Part shown: positions 42,544 to 51,694 of the stretch, one piece after another
How positions within the stretch are numbered: the stretch's first letter is position 1
Layout of the letters: every line of letters begins with the position of its first letter
Origin: Murimonas intestini
GTDB taxonomy: Bacteria; Bacillota; Clostridia; Lachnospirales; Lachnospiraceae
Reading direction: 5' to 3'
DNA: 64,000 nt
NCBI RefSeq assembly: GCF_024622195.1
Contig: NZ_JANKBI010000017.1
Location: forward strand, 62,001 to 126,000
Position numbers and translations under genes: made by a program
The notes under the pieces: generated by a model
The model's database searches: none
Seen by the model: the letters and a program-made list of their open reading frames with translations, nothing else
What the model was told of the DNA's origin: nothing

Positions 42544-44040
42544 TTATTCATCTTTAGCCCAGTCAAAAGAATATTTTACTGCTTTTTTCCATCCCCTGAC
42601 CAATTTCCTGCGGGATTCCTCTTCCATTTTAGGAACAAAGGTCCATTCCAGAGCCCAGTTTTTCCGCACATCTTCCCTGTCATTCCAATAGCCCGTAGCG
42701 ATGCCTGCCAGATAGGCGGCGCCGAGAGCTGTAGTCTCAATGCATTTTGGCCTTGCCACCTGAGTGTTTAAAATGTCAGACTGGAACTGCATCAGGAAGT
42801 TGTTCGCACATGCTCCTCCGTCTACCTTCAGGGTCTTCAGATGGATGCCTGAATCCTGCTCCATAGCCTCGATCAGATCATACACCTGGTATGCCAGGGA
42901 TTCTACAGTAGCGCGGATCAGATGTTCCTTGCTGGTTCCTCTCGTGAGCCCTACTATCGCCCCTCTGGCATACTGGTCCCAGTACGGCGCGCCCAGTCCC
43001 GTGAAGGCCGGCACCACATAAGTGCCGTTTGTGTCAGGCACCGCTTCACAGTACTGCTCAGACTGGGCCGCGCTCTTTATCATGCGCAGCTCATCCCTCA
43101 GCCACTGTATGGCGGCCCCGGCCACAAAGACGCTGCCCTCCAGGGCATACTCCACTTTACCGCCGACTCCCACTGCTATGGTGGTTAGCAGGCCGTTCTT
43201 TGATTCCACAGCCTTCTCCCCGGTATTCATGAGCAGAAAACAGCCTGTGCCGTATGTATTTTTTACCTCTCCCGGCTCGAAACAGCACTGGCCGAACAGA
43301 GCCGCCTGCTGGTCACCTGCCGCGCCCGCTATAGGGATATTGTCTCCTATCACACAATCCTTCGTATATCCGTATATATAACTGGAGGGCTTCACCTCCG
43401 GAAGCATTTCCCGGGGAATATCCAGCTTGGCAAGGATCTCGTCATCCCATTCGAGCTTATGGATATCAAAAAGCATTGTTCTGGACGCATTTGTGTAATC
43501 TGTAACATGGACCTCACCCTTTGTAAGGTTCCAGATCAGCCATGTGTCTACTGTCCCGAAGAGCAGCTCGCCCTTCTTTGCCCTCTCCCTGGCGCCGTCC
43601 ACATGATCCAGTATCCATTTCAGCTTAGTTGCTGAGAAATAAGCGTCAGGAACAAGTCCTGTCCTCTCCCGCAATATCTTGTCAAAGCCTTCCCTGCCAA
43701 GCTGGTCCACTATGTCTGAAGTCCTTCTGCACTGCCACACAATAGCATTATAGACAGGTTTTCCTGTATTCCTGTCCCATACGACAGTAGTCTCCCTCTG
43801 ATTCGTGATGCCTATCCCCGCAATATCCTCAGGCCCTGCCCCGATCCTGCTCATGGCCTCGGCCGCCACACTGATCTGGGAAGACCAGATCTCCATCGGA
43901 TCGTGCTCTACCCAGCCGGGCTTTGGAAATATCTGTTCAAATTCTCTCTGCACTACGCTGCAGATCTCTCCGCCTTTATTAAATAAAATACATCTGGAGC
44001 TTGTTGTCCCCTGATCCAGAGCCATTACATATTTCCCCAT
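42544..44040 (-). CDS. glpK: Glycerol kinase
   Basis: The enzyme phosphorylates glycerol to sn-glycerol 3-phosphate. It has 498 residues from the ATG at 44040, which has GGAGG nine bases upstream. The sequence opens YVMALDQGTTSSRCILFN and contains GITNQRETTVVWDRNTGKP and the C-terminal signature KVDGGACANNFLMQFQSDIL. The segment with the conserved regulatory histidine of Firmicutes enzymes (around YALEGSVFVAG) is present. It is separated from the upstream glp operon by a structured repeat. Confidence 0.97.
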   Translation of the reverse strand: MGKYVMALDQGTTSSRCILFNKGGEICSVVQREFEQIFPKPGWVEHDPMEIWSSQISVAAEAMSRIGAGPEDIAGIGITNQRETTVVWDRNTGKPVYNAIVWQCRRTSDIVDQLGREGFDKILRERTGLVPDAYFSATKLKWILDHVDGARERAKKGELLFGTVDTWLIWNLTKGEVHVTDYTNASRTMLFDIHKLEWDDEILAKLDIPREMLPEVKPSSYIYGYTKDCVIGDNIPIAGAAGDQQAALFGQCCFEPGEVKNTYGTGCFLLMNTGEKAVESKNGLLTTIAVGVGGKVEYALEGSVFVAGAAIQWLRDELRMIKSAAQSEQYCEAVPDTNGTYVVPAFTGLGAPYWDQYARGAIVGLTRGTSKEHLIRATVESLAYQVYDLIEAMEQDSGIHLKTLKVDGGACANNFLMQFQSDILNTQVARPKCIETTALGAAYLAGIATGYWNDREDVRKNWALEWTFVPKMEEESRRKLVRGWKKAVKYSFDWAKDE

Positions 44041-44064
44041 TATATCTTCCTCCTTGGATTTATT

Positions 44065-44192
44065 CCCGCGAGCAATGAGCCAAGTGAACATGCTTGCATG
44101 TGCATTTGGCGAATGCCGCGAGGGTCAAATACCCCGCTGCTCTGCAGCGTTACAAGTTTGATACCCCGTCTGCTTGCAGCGGGGTCTTTGAT
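44065..44192 (-). repeat. Structured intergenic element with two GC-rich hairpins
   Basis: Between the DUF1667 gene and glpK are two related hairpins, CCCCGCTGC/GCAG-CGGGG near 44164-44184 and CGCTGC/GCAGCG near 44134-44150, then a segment GACCCTCGCGGCATTCGCC. The T runs are poor, so termination may be partial. Blocks of this kind recur between genes in related genomes; I cannot test that here. Confidence 0.5.
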
Positions 44193-44570
44193 TCACGCAA
44201 GAGCCCGTTCTGCCGGGTCTATATTCTTTGTAGCGATAATATTCACACCTGTTCCGGCCACATCAGCAAGAATAATATCTCCAATATGGACAGGCGCCTT
44301 CACGCAGATATCCTTCAGTGCTTTCATACAGCTGCCTGTTTTCTCCTTGGGAATCTCCTCTGCTGTCTTTACAGAAACCATTTTCAGCACACCGCCCTCT
44401 ACCCTGACTGAGGATGTCACTGTCCTCTGGGGCGCTATACATTCTTTTTTCGCATAAGAAGCCCCTTTTGCGCAGGTATTCCCCTCTACAGAAACAACTT
44501 CATTCCCCTCGACCACCGCTGTCAGCTGGCAGCCCATGGGGCATCCGATACATGTAAGCTCTTTTCTCAT
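44193..44570 (-). CDS. DUF1667 protein of the anaerobic glycerol-3-phosphate dehydrogenase system
   Basis: A 125-residue protein. The N-terminal CIGCPMGCQL and a second cysteine pattern (NTCAKGASYAKKE) suggest a small iron-sulfur or zinc unit. DUF1667 genes regularly follow a GlpA-like and a GlpB-like flavoprotein, as here, and are thought to act in the electron transfer part of that complex. It starts 4 bp after the flavoprotein stop; the ATG at 44570 is preferred to an upstream one inside that gene. Confidence 0.85.
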   Translation of the reverse strand: MRKELTCIGCPMGCQLTAVVEGNEVVSVEGNTCAKGASYAKKECIAPQRTVTSSVRVEGGVLKMVSVKTAEEIPKEKTGSCMKALKDICVKAPVHIGDIILADVAGTGVNIIATKNIDPAERALA

Positions 44571-44574
44571 CGCC

Positions 44575-45837
44575 CTACGCCTCCTCAATCGTTATAGTTA
44601 TCTTTTTAAGTCCCATCCTCTTCTGAAGCTCCTCTTTTTTCAGGATAACCTGCTCCATCTCGCCAGGCGCCATGATGCGCTTCTTCCGGTGCAATATTCT
44701 CTCTTTATCATAATATACACTAATCCAGCTGTCTTTGTAAACATCTCCCACCCGGAATCTCACAACAATCTTATCTTCTGCATTTTCAGGCTGGATGGAT
44801 GAGGGCACTGTATATCTCACTCCGCCTGCTGCCTCCACCTCCACTGCCGCTCCCCGTTTAAGGCCGCTTTTTATATAGCGCGCCGCTGCCTTTCCTGCCT
44901 CTTCAGACTCCTGAGTCACATAATCAACAAGATCATGCACATGGAGCACGTTGCCGCAGGCAAAGACTCCTTCCCTGCTTGTTTCCATAGATTCGTTCAC
45001 CTTCGGACCTGAGGTGGCTCTCATCAAATCTATCCCCATCCCTTTAGTCAGTTCATTCTCCGGCACCAGTCCCACGGAGAGCAGCAGGGTATCACAGGGT
45101 ATATACTCTTCTGTTCCAGGGATGGGTTTCCTGTTCTCATCCACCCTCGCCAGAGTCACTCCCTTAACCCTCTCTTTGCCATCGATATCAATCACTGTAT
45201 GGCTCAGCTTCAGCGGTATCCCAAAGTCATCCAGGCACTGTACGATATTCCTTTTAAGCCCCCCGGAGTAAGGCATCAGTTCAGCAACCACCTTCACCTT
45301 CGCCCCTTCCAGTGTCATCCTTCTGGCCATGATAAGCCCTATATCGCCTGATCCAAGGATAACCACCTCCCTGCCCGGCAGGAAACCTTCTATATTTACA
45401 AGCCTCTGGGCTGTACCTGCTGAATAGATGCCCGCCGGCCTGTACCCAGGAATATTCAGAGCTCCTCTCGGACGCTCCCGGCACCCCATAGCCAGGATGA
45501 CAGCCCCGGCACGCACAGTAAACAGCCCCTCTTCCCTGTTCATGGCTGTTACTTCCTTGTCCGGGCTGATATCCAGCACCATAGTATTCAGCATGTAGTC
45601 TATACCGGCTTCTTTCACCTTGCTGATGAATCTGGCCGCATATTCCGGACCTGTCAGCTCCTCCTTAAAGGTATGCAGGCCAAAACCATTGTGGATGCAC
45701 TGGTTCAGTATCCCCCCCAGTTCCCTGTCACGCTCAAGTATCAGTATGTTTGTGATCCCGCTCTCTCTGGCAGAAGCTGCCGCCGCCATGCCGGCCGGGC
45801 CTCCTCCGATCACTACAATATCATAATCCTTTCTCAT
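44575..45837 (-). CDS. FAD/NAD-dependent oxidoreductase, GlpB-like partner
   Basis: A 420-residue two-dinucleotide-binding flavoprotein: FAD motif VVIGGGPAGMAAAASA at the N-terminus, the ILAMGCRERPRGALNIPG segment, and a second Rossmann motif VVILGSGDIGLIMARRM near residue 160. FACGNVLHVHDLVD closes the FAD site. In this operon it lies between a GlpA-like dehydrogenase and DUF1667, so it probably accepts electrons from glycerol-3-phosphate oxidation. Confidence 0.88.
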   Translation of the reverse strand: MRKDYDIVVIGGGPAGMAAAASARESGITNILILERDRELGGILNQCIHNGFGLHTFKEELTGPEYAARFISKVKEAGIDYMLNTMVLDISPDKEVTAMNREEGLFTVRAGAVILAMGCRERPRGALNIPGYRPAGIYSAGTAQRLVNIEGFLPGREVVILGSGDIGLIMARRMTLEGAKVKVVAELMPYSGGLKRNIVQCLDDFGIPLKLSHTVIDIDGKERVKGVTLARVDENRKPIPGTEEYIPCDTLLLSVGLVPENELTKGMGIDLMRATSGPKVNESMETSREGVFACGNVLHVHDLVDYVTQESEEAGKAAARYIKSGLKRGAAVEVEAAGGVRYTVPSSIQPENAEDKIVVRFRVGDVYKDSWISVYYDKERILHRKKRIMAPGEMEQVILKKEELQKRMGLKKITITIEEA

Positions 45838-45849
45838 AATTATCCCCCT

Positions 45850-47298
45850 CTACAGATTTTCCTTGTCAAGTCCGGCCAGCAGGTATGAGCCATGTCCTGA
45901 TTTTGTCAGCTCCAGTTTAGAACATCCCAGCTCCTCTGCAAGTATCTCCATGACCTTTGGCGAACAGAAGCCTGACTGGCACCTTCCCATTCCTGCCCTC
46001 GTCCTGCGCTTCACGCCGTCCAGAGACTTTGCACCCAGCGGCCTTCTGACGGCATCCCTGATCTCTCCTTCTGTGACTGTCTCACAGCGGCAGATAACAT
46101 TTCCGTAAGCAGGATTTTCCTTGATCCTGTCTGCCAGCTCCTCTTTCGTGGCTGTTGATACGCAGAAGATGCCTTTTCTTTCCACCTGAAATTTTTCTTT
46201 TCTGACTGCGCCAAGCCTTCCTGCAATCTCTTCTGCCAAAACCGCCCCTATGGCGGGCGCGCTTGTCAGACCCGGCGATTCGATCCCCGCCGCATTAAAG
46301 AAAAAGGCTGCATCCTCCGCCTCGCCGATCACAAAATCATCTCCCGCTTCATGGGCACGCAGGCCTGCAAATGATGTGATGACCTGGCCGCCTGGTACAT
46401 GTTCGGCGCTCAGGGCTGCTTTTAACGCTACTTCTTCCAGACCTTCAGCTGTGGTATTCACTCCCTCTTTATCTTCAATGTCGGCCGCTGTGGGTCCCAC
46501 CATCAGATTTCCATGGACAGTCGGCGTTATCAGCACACCCTTTCCCAGCTCAGTGGGCATCTGAAAGATGGTCTTATCCACAAATTTTCCTGTACTCTTG
46601 TCAAGCAGGCGGTATTCACCTTTTCTGGGAATAATAGACAGCTTTCTCCCACTAACCATGTTGTTAAATGTATCTGCATATACTCCGGCAGCATTCACTA
46701 CAGCCCTGCTTCTGATCTCCCCTTTATCCGTCCTTAAAAGATAGCCTTCCCTGCCTGTATCACTTACCCTTTCAATAGAAGCCACCTCTGTATTAAATCT
46801 GAACTCAGCTCCGTTGACATATGCATTCTCCGCCAAGGCAATTGTCAGGCCGAAGGGACATACGATCCCCCCTGAAGGCGCATAGAGAGCAGCCACGGCA
46901 TTCTCAGTCAGGTTGGGCTCCATCCTGCGTATCTCTTCTCTCTCCAGTATTCTGAGACCTTTAACGCCGTTTTCCTCCCCCTGCCGCTTTAATTCTTCCA
47001 GCTTTCCCTTCTCCTCTTCCTTAAAACAGAGTACCATTGACCCGTTCCTTCTGAAAGGAAAATCAAGCTCCTTTGACAAATCCTCCATCATCTCATTTCC
47101 CATGAGATTAAATTTTGCCTTCAGGCTCCCCGGCCTGGCATCATGCCCTGCATGGACGATGCCGCTGTTTGCCTTTGAAGTGCCGCAGCAGACATCCTCC
47201 TCCCTCTCCAGAACACAGATCTTCAGATCATACCTGGATAATTCTCTGGCAACAGCGCAACCTGTCACGCCTGCTCCTATTACGACTACATCATACAT
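45850..47298 (-). CDS. glpA: GlpA-like glycerol-3-phosphate dehydrogenase with C-terminal BFD-like domain
   Basis: A 482-residue FAD protein. It opens YDVVVIGAGVTGCAVARELS and contains SGIVHAGHDARPGSLKAKFN, as in DAO-family glycerol-3-phosphate dehydrogenases. The C-terminal 60 residues carry four cysteines in CRCETVTEGEI and GRCQSGFC, a BFD-like [2Fe-2S] unit as in anaerobic GlpA. The ATG at 47298 has GGGAGG eight bases upstream; longer in-frame starts run into the terminator leader. The gene lies behind a hairpin likely controlled by GlpP. Confidence 0.9.
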   Translation of the reverse strand: MYDVVVIGAGVTGCAVARELSRYDLKICVLEREEDVCCGTSKANSGIVHAGHDARPGSLKAKFNLMGNEMMEDLSKELDFPFRRNGSMVLCFKEEEKGKLEELKRQGEENGVKGLRILEREEIRRMEPNLTENAVAALYAPSGGIVCPFGLTIALAENAYVNGAEFRFNTEVASIERVSDTGREGYLLRTDKGEIRSRAVVNAAGVYADTFNNMVSGRKLSIIPRKGEYRLLDKSTGKFVDKTIFQMPTELGKGVLITPTVHGNLMVGPTAADIEDKEGVNTTAEGLEEVALKAALSAEHVPGGQVITSFAGLRAHEAGDDFVIGEAEDAAFFFNAAGIESPGLTSAPAIGAVLAEEIAGRLGAVRKEKFQVERKGIFCVSTATKEELADRIKENPAYGNVICRCETVTEGEIRDAVRRPLGAKSLDGVKRRTRAGMGRCQSGFCSPKVMEILAEELGCSKLELTKSGHGSYLLAGLDKENL

Positions 47299-47402
47299 AA
47301 ACCTTACCTCCCAAATTTCAGGCGCCATACAGCTGCCTGCTGTAATATGCCGGAACCGCATTCTCCCCGGACTGCCGTACAAAACACCGGAACAAAACAA
47401 AA

Positions 47403-47449
47403 AGCCAGACAAATAACACATGCGTATGCACATGTTCTTTGCCTGACTC
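47403..47449 (-). terminator. Leader terminator, probable GlpP antitermination target
   Basis: AGTCAGGCAAA pairs with TTTGTCTGGCT around an inner stem TGTGC/GCATG, with TTTTTGTTTTGTT on the minus strand after it. It stands between glpP and glpA, about 105 bp upstream of glpA. The position matches the GlpP-regulated leader of Bacillus glp operons. Confidence 0.8.
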
Positions 47450-47557
47450 TTTTCTCCAGCAATTCAATATTTAAATGTAACTGCCTGGTACCTTCACAGT
47501 TATATTTATTTTACCATACTTCCGGTAAATAGAACAGCCCCTTTTTTACATTTTCTG

Positions 47558-48127
47558 CTACATAAACCATACCTTTTCATTCGTCGTGGAGATGGATACC
47601 GCCCCGGCCTCAAGAGCAGCCATGATATCTTCTTTCTCGCTGATCAGCCCTCCCGCAATGACAGGGACTCTGAGGCTTCTGCAGATCCTGGAAATGATCT
47701 TAGGCGCTATGATGCCTGGCAGCATCTCTACAACGTCAGGCCTGGCCTGGCGGACCTGACGTTCAATATTTTCCAGGGCCATTGAGTCTATGACAAAAAA
47801 ACGAAGGATGCTGCACAGTCCCAGCTCTCTCGCCCGTTTTACAAGCGCCGGCTTCGTAGTTATGATCCCGTCCGCCCTTGTGAACTGCCTGATATAATCC
47901 ACTGCTGCTTCTTTACCGGAGAGCCCCACTATAAGGTCTATATGGACAAGAGCCAGCTTGCCGCCCTCTTTTATCTTATCCACAATAGAAGGTATGCCGC
48001 ATACATCCCCAAAAAGCACAAAGATGATCGTACACTCTGACCCCAGGCTTTTCTCCAGCCCCTCTGTATCCTTCACAGCCGCCACCACCGGGCAGCATTC
48101 CAAAGCTTCTTTTAATGTTCCTTCCAT
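47558..48127 (-). CDS. glpP: Glycerol-3-phosphate-responsive antiterminator
   Basis: GlpP binds glycerol 3-phosphate and lets RNA polymerase read through leader terminators of glp genes. The protein has 189 residues from the ATG at 48127 (AGGAGG five bases upstream). Recognisable segments are TIIFVLFGDVCGIPSIVDKI, VHIDLIVGLSGKEAAVDYI, ADGIITTKP and ELLPGI-like VVEMLPGIIAPKI, of a TIM-barrel-like fold. The terminator before glpA is its likely target. It follows the IclR-type gene by 24 bp and may share its transcript. Confidence 0.92.
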   Translation of the reverse strand: MEGTLKEALECCPVVAAVKDTEGLEKSLGSECTIIFVLFGDVCGIPSIVDKIKEGGKLALVHIDLIVGLSGKEAAVDYIRQFTRADGIITTKPALVKRARELGLCSILRFFVIDSMALENIERQVRQARPDVVEMLPGIIAPKIISRICRSLRVPVIAGGLISEKEDIMAALEAGAVSISTTNEKVWFM

Positions 48128-48151
48128 GTATGCCTCCTGCAATATCCGCCC

Positions 48152-48946
48152 TTATGCCTGTCCCAGCCTTAACTGTATTTCTTCCTTTGTCCTCAGTATC
48201 TGTACAGCAAGCTCATTTATCCTCTCGTCAGTCATCCTTCCCACAGGGGCGGAGATGCTGAATGCATTCATCGGCCGTCCCCTGTGGTCAGGCACACATA
48301 CTGCTATGCACCTGACACCCAGTTCATTTTCCTCATTGTCCAGGGCATAACCCTTTTCTTTTACTATCTGCAGCTCCTTTAACAGCTCATCAAGTGTGAC
48401 GATCGTATGCTCTGTCTTTTTTTCAATTTCGCTGTGGTCCCAGATATATCTGACCTCCTCCTCAGACATCTCCGCCAGGATGGACTTGCCCACCCCTGAG
48501 CAGTAGAGAGGCCTCGCCAGCCCCACCTGTGAAGCCATACGGATCGCGCTCTCCTGCGGCTTTAAGGGAGCCACCTTATCCAGATAAAAGACTTCCGTCC
48601 CTCTTCTCTGCACAAAATGCACTGTCTCATTGCAGTCATTTGCCAGCCTTGTAATATAAGGATGGACAACTGTCAGGATATCCACCTTTGCAAGTATCTT
48701 CTCTGAGAGCTCTACCAGCTTAAAAGTGAGCATATATTTGCTCGTCTCCTCATCCTGCTGCACGTATCCCATACATGTAAGAGAAAGCAGAAGCCTGTGC
48801 ACTGTACTCTTGTGGAGCCCCAGCATGCCGCTCAGCTCTACCAGGCCGACGGGACCTGTCTGGGCCAGTGTCTCCATCACACTGAATATCCTTTCTGCTG
48901 ACTGGACCGGATTTTTAATTTTTTCTGTCTGTTCTGTTTCTGCCAT
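48152..48946 (-). CDS. IclR-family transcriptional regulator (KdgR-like)
   Basis: A 264-residue regulator. Residues 12-75 are a winged helix (SAERIFSVMETLAQTGPVGL, LHKSTVHRLLLSL). The C-terminal effector domain includes LYCSGVGKSILAEM and ELGVRCIAVCVPDHRGRP. It is divergent from the KDPG aldolase and KDG kinase genes and probably represses them in response to 2-keto-3-deoxygluconate or a related sugar acid. Two direct GAAAC...TAGTTTTAT boxes lie downstream of the opposing promoter. Confidence 0.88.
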   Translation of the reverse strand: MAETEQTEKIKNPVQSAERIFSVMETLAQTGPVGLVELSGMLGLHKSTVHRLLLSLTCMGYVQQDEETSKYMLTFKLVELSEKILAKVDILTVVHPYITRLANDCNETVHFVQRRGTEVFYLDKVAPLKPQESAIRMASQVGLARPLYCSGVGKSILAEMSEEEVRYIWDHSEIEKKTEHTIVTLDELLKELQIVKEKGYALDNEENELGVRCIAVCVPDHRGRPMNAFSISAPVGRMTDERINELAVQILRTKEEIQLRLGQA

Positions 48947-49053
48947 ATATTTAAACTCTCCTATAAAAAGGTCATCGGTTATTCCATATTATGAAACTAT
49001 GAAGCGAATTTATTGTAACACTGATAAAAATAAAAAACAATGGAAAAATACTA

Positions 49054-49082
49054 TTGACAATTCAGATTCATTCTTCTATACT
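49054..49082 (+). promoter_or_regulatory. Promoter of the KDPG aldolase operon
   Basis: TTGACA and TATACT are separated by exactly 17 bases, about 85 bp before the aldolase ATG. Confidence 0.85.
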
Positions 49083-49100
49083 CTAAGTATACCATATTTT

Positions 49101-49137
49101 GAAACGTAGTTTTATATGATGAAACTTGTAGTTTTAT
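49101..49137 (+). promoter_or_regulatory. Paired operator boxes for the divergent IclR regulator
   Basis: GAAACGTAGTTTTAT (49101-49115) and GAAACTTGTAGTTTTAT (49121-49137) repeat in the same direction at a 20-bp period, just downstream of the predicted start site. GAAAC half-sites facing TTTT resemble known KdgR boxes. A further GAAACTATGAAGC lies near 48990. Assignment to the neighbouring regulator is inference. Confidence 0.6.
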
Positions 49138-49166
49138 GAACCTATCTATTAAAGGAGAAATGTAAG

Positions 49167-50129
49167 ATGGTTGAAGTTTTAGAAAAAATCTCAAAAATGG
49201 GAATTGTTCCTGTAATAGCCCTGGATGATGCAAAGGACGCTGCCCCTCTGGCAAAGGCTCTCTGTGAAGGCGGGCTTCCATGTGCAGAAGTTACATTCCG
49301 TACTGCTGCTGCTGAAGAATCTATCCGCATCATGTCTACAGAATACCCGGAAATGCTTGTTGGCGCAGGCACAGTACTCACAACAGAGCAGGTTGACCGC
49401 GCAGTAGCTGCCGGAGCTAAATTTATCGTAAGCCCGGGACTGAATCCTAAGATCGTCCGTTATTGTGTAGAAAAAGGGATCCCTATCACACCTGGCTGTA
49501 CAAACCCGAGTGATATTGAGCAGGCTATTGAATGCGGCCTTGAGGTTGTAAAGTTCTTCCCGGCAGAAGCTGCAGGCGGTCTTAATATGATCAAGTCCAT
49601 GGCTGCTCCTTACACTAACATGAAATTCATGCCGACAGGCGGCATCAGCGCAAAGAACCTGAATTCCTATCTGGATTTCGGCAAGATCATTGCATGCGGC
49701 GGCAGCTGGATGGTAAAGAAGGAAATGGTTGCTGCAGGTGATTTCGAAGGGATCACAGCCCTGACTAAAGAGGCGGTATCCACTATGCTTGGTTTAGAGG
49801 TTGCTCATGTGGGCATCAACGCTGCCGAGGCATCTGAGGCAGACAGCCTGGCTACAGCTATGGAGAAGATGTTCGGCTTTGCAAAGAAAACAGGCAATTC
49901 TTCCGTATTTGCCGGAACAGGCATGGAGATCATGAAAACTCCCGGAAAAGGCTCAAAGGGCCATATCGCAATATCTACAAACTATATGGAAAGAGCGATC
50001 TTCCATCTTGAGATGCGCGGATGCAAATTCGATATGGAATCAGCTAAACGCGATGAAAAGGGCAATATCAAAGCTATTTACCTGGAAGGTGAATACGGCG
50101 GCTTTGCACTTCATCTTGTACAGAAATAA
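49167..50129 (+). CDS. KHG/KDPG aldolase with a VOC-like C-terminal domain
   Basis: A 320-residue protein. Residues 1 to about 205 are a KDPG/KHG aldolase that cleaves 2-keto-3-deoxy-6-phosphogluconate to pyruvate and glyceraldehyde 3-phosphate: E41 in EVTFRT, the Schiff-base lysine K129 in EVVKFFPAEAAGG, and MPTGGISAKNLNSYL. A further 110 residues resemble a VOC-type fold (VAHVGINAAE, GHIAISTNYMERAIFHLEMR, GGFALHLVQK). Typical KDPG aldolases end at about 210 residues. AAAGGAG precedes the ATG. KDG kinase follows. Confidence 0.9.
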   Translation: MVEVLEKISKMGIVPVIALDDAKDAAPLAKALCEGGLPCAEVTFRTAAAEESIRIMSTEYPEMLVGAGTVLTTEQVDRAVAAGAKFIVSPGLNPKIVRYCVEKGIPITPGCTNPSDIEQAIECGLEVVKFFPAEAAGGLNMIKSMAAPYTNMKFMPTGGISAKNLNSYLDFGKIIACGGSWMVKKEMVAAGDFEGITALTKEAVSTMLGLEVAHVGINAAEASEADSLATAMEKMFGFAKKTGNSSVFAGTGMEIMKTPGKGSKGHIAISTNYMERAIFHLEMRGCKFDMESAKRDEKGNIKAIYLEGEYGGFALHLVQK

Positions 50130-50167
50130 ATTATAATATAATTTAATAAATATTGGAGGATTTTTAA

Positions 50168-51193
50168 ATGGCAAAGAAAGTTATTACATTTGGTGAAATC
50201 ATGCTGAGACTGGCTCCTGAAGGATATTACCGTTTCGTTCAGGCTGAATCTTTAGGCGCAACTTACGGCGGCGGAGAAGCAAATGTAGCTGTATCATTAG
50301 CTAACTACGGCATGGATGCCGCTTTCGTAACAAAAGTGCCGAAGCATGAGATTGGACAGTGTGCTGTAAATTCTTTAAGACGTTATGGTGTGGACACCTC
50401 TTATATGGTGCGCGGCGGAAACCGTCTCGGCATCTACTTCCTGGAAAAAGGCGCCAGCCAGCGTCCTTCCAAGGTCATCTATGACCGTGCAGGATCTTCT
50501 ATGGCTGAAGCAACTACTGCTGATTTTAACTGGGACGAGATTTTCGAGGGAGCCGACTGGTTCCATTTCACAGGCATCACACCGGCACTTGGTGACAATG
50601 TAGCAGCTGTCTGCCTGGAAGCATGCAAGGCTGCCAAGGCTAAAAACATCACTGTCAGCTGTGACCTGAACTACCGCAACAAGCTCTGGAGCAAAGAAAA
50701 AGCAGGACAGGTCATGGGCCAGCTCTGCGAGTATGTAGATGTATGCATCGCAAATGAAGAAGATGCAAGTGATGTATTCGGCATCAAAGCTGCCGGAACA
50801 GATGTCACAAGCGGTAAATTAAACCATGACGGTTACAAGGATGTGGCAAAACAGCTGGCTGACCGTTTTGGATTCCAGAAGGTAGCAATCACACTCCGTG
50901 AGTCAATTTCAGCAAATGATAATATGTGGGCTGCTATGCTCTATGACGGTAATGATTACTACTTCAGCAAGAAATATCCTATGCACATCGTAGACCGTGT
51001 AGGCGGCGGCGATTCCTTCGGCGGCGGACTTATCTACTCCTGCCTGACAGGATTTGAGCCTCAGCAGACTATTGAATTTGCAGTAGCTGCCAGCTGCCTG
51101 AAGCACAGCATCGAAGGAGACTTCAACCAGGTATCTGTTGATGAAGTCATGAAACTGGCCGGCGGAGACGGATCAGGCCGTGTGCAGAGATAA
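50168..51193 (+). CDS. kdgK: 2-Dehydro-3-deoxygluconokinase
   Basis: A 341-residue PfkB-family kinase. It starts VITFGEIMLRLAPEGYYRF, typical of KDG kinases, has YGGGEANVAVSLANYGMDA and the catalytic RVGGGDSFGGGLIYS. It phosphorylates 2-keto-3-deoxygluconate for the aldolase encoded just upstream, so the pair completes the lower part of hexuronate/KDG catabolism. TTGGAGG precedes the ATG. No uronate isomerase, dehydratase or transporter is in the window. Confidence 0.93.
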   Translation: MAKKVITFGEIMLRLAPEGYYRFVQAESLGATYGGGEANVAVSLANYGMDAAFVTKVPKHEIGQCAVNSLRRYGVDTSYMVRGGNRLGIYFLEKGASQRPSKVIYDRAGSSMAEATTADFNWDEIFEGADWFHFTGITPALGDNVAAVCLEACKAAKAKNITVSCDLNYRNKLWSKEKAGQVMGQLCEYVDVCIANEEDASDVFGIKAAGTDVTSGKLNHDGYKDVAKQLADRFGFQKVAITLRESISANDNMWAAMLYDGNDYYFSKKYPMHIVDRVGGGDSFGGGLIYSCLTGFEPQQTIEFAVAASCLKHSIEGDFNQVSVDEVMKLAGGDGSGRVQR

Positions 51194-51256
51194 CGGAATA
51201 TTTTTCCGTTACCATTTATAAAATTGTCAATATCTTAATTCCTAAAATGTATATAG

Positions 51257-51302
51257 AAATCCCCCCTCGGGCTGTACGCCATTGCAGCCTGAGAGGGGAT
51301 TT
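51257..51302. terminator. Bidirectional terminator between kdgK and spoVAE
   Basis: AAATCCCC-CTC-GGCTG pairs with CAGCC-GAG-GGGGATTT. It stands between converging genes. The T runs on both sides are short. Confidence 0.75.
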
Positions 51303-51317
51303 CGTGTTGGTCTTCCG

Positions 51318-51677
51318 CTATTCCTTCATCTTTGGTTTAAAGACAAGGCTGGCCAGATAGGAGAATACAAGTGCTGCGGATATTCCCACCGCACTTGATG
51401 TAAATCCTCCCATAAAAATACCTATAAATCCATCTGTTTCTATTGCTTCTTTGACTCCCTTCCAAAGCAGGTTCCCAAATCCCAGAAGAGGCACTGAGGC
51501 GCCCGCCCCGGCGAAGTCCATAAAGGGCTGGTAGATGCCCACAGCGCCCAGTACTGCACCTGAGCATACAAGAATGACCATGATCCTGCCTGGCATCAGT
51601 TTTGTCTTTTCCATCAATATCTGTACAAGGGCGCATATAAGTCCCCCTACCCAGAATGCATTAATATAGTCCATCAT
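51318..51677 (-). CDS. spoVAE: Stage V sporulation protein AE (SpoVAEb type)
   Basis: A 119-residue membrane protein with several helices (YINAFWVGGLICALVQILME, RIMVILVCSGAVLGAVG, GISAALVFSYLASLVF) and the conserved FMDFAGAGASVPLLGFG. It is part of the inner-membrane channel that moves dipicolinic acid into the forespore and out at germination. A second ATG one codon downstream could also be the start. It is the last gene of the spoVA group, 17 bp after spoVAD. Confidence 0.93.
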   Translation of the reverse strand: MMDYINAFWVGGLICALVQILMEKTKLMPGRIMVILVCSGAVLGAVGIYQPFMDFAGAGASVPLLGFGNLLWKGVKEAIETDGFIGIFMGGFTSSAVGISAALVFSYLASLVFKPKMKE

Positions 51678-51694
51678 ATTCCTTTTCCTCCATT

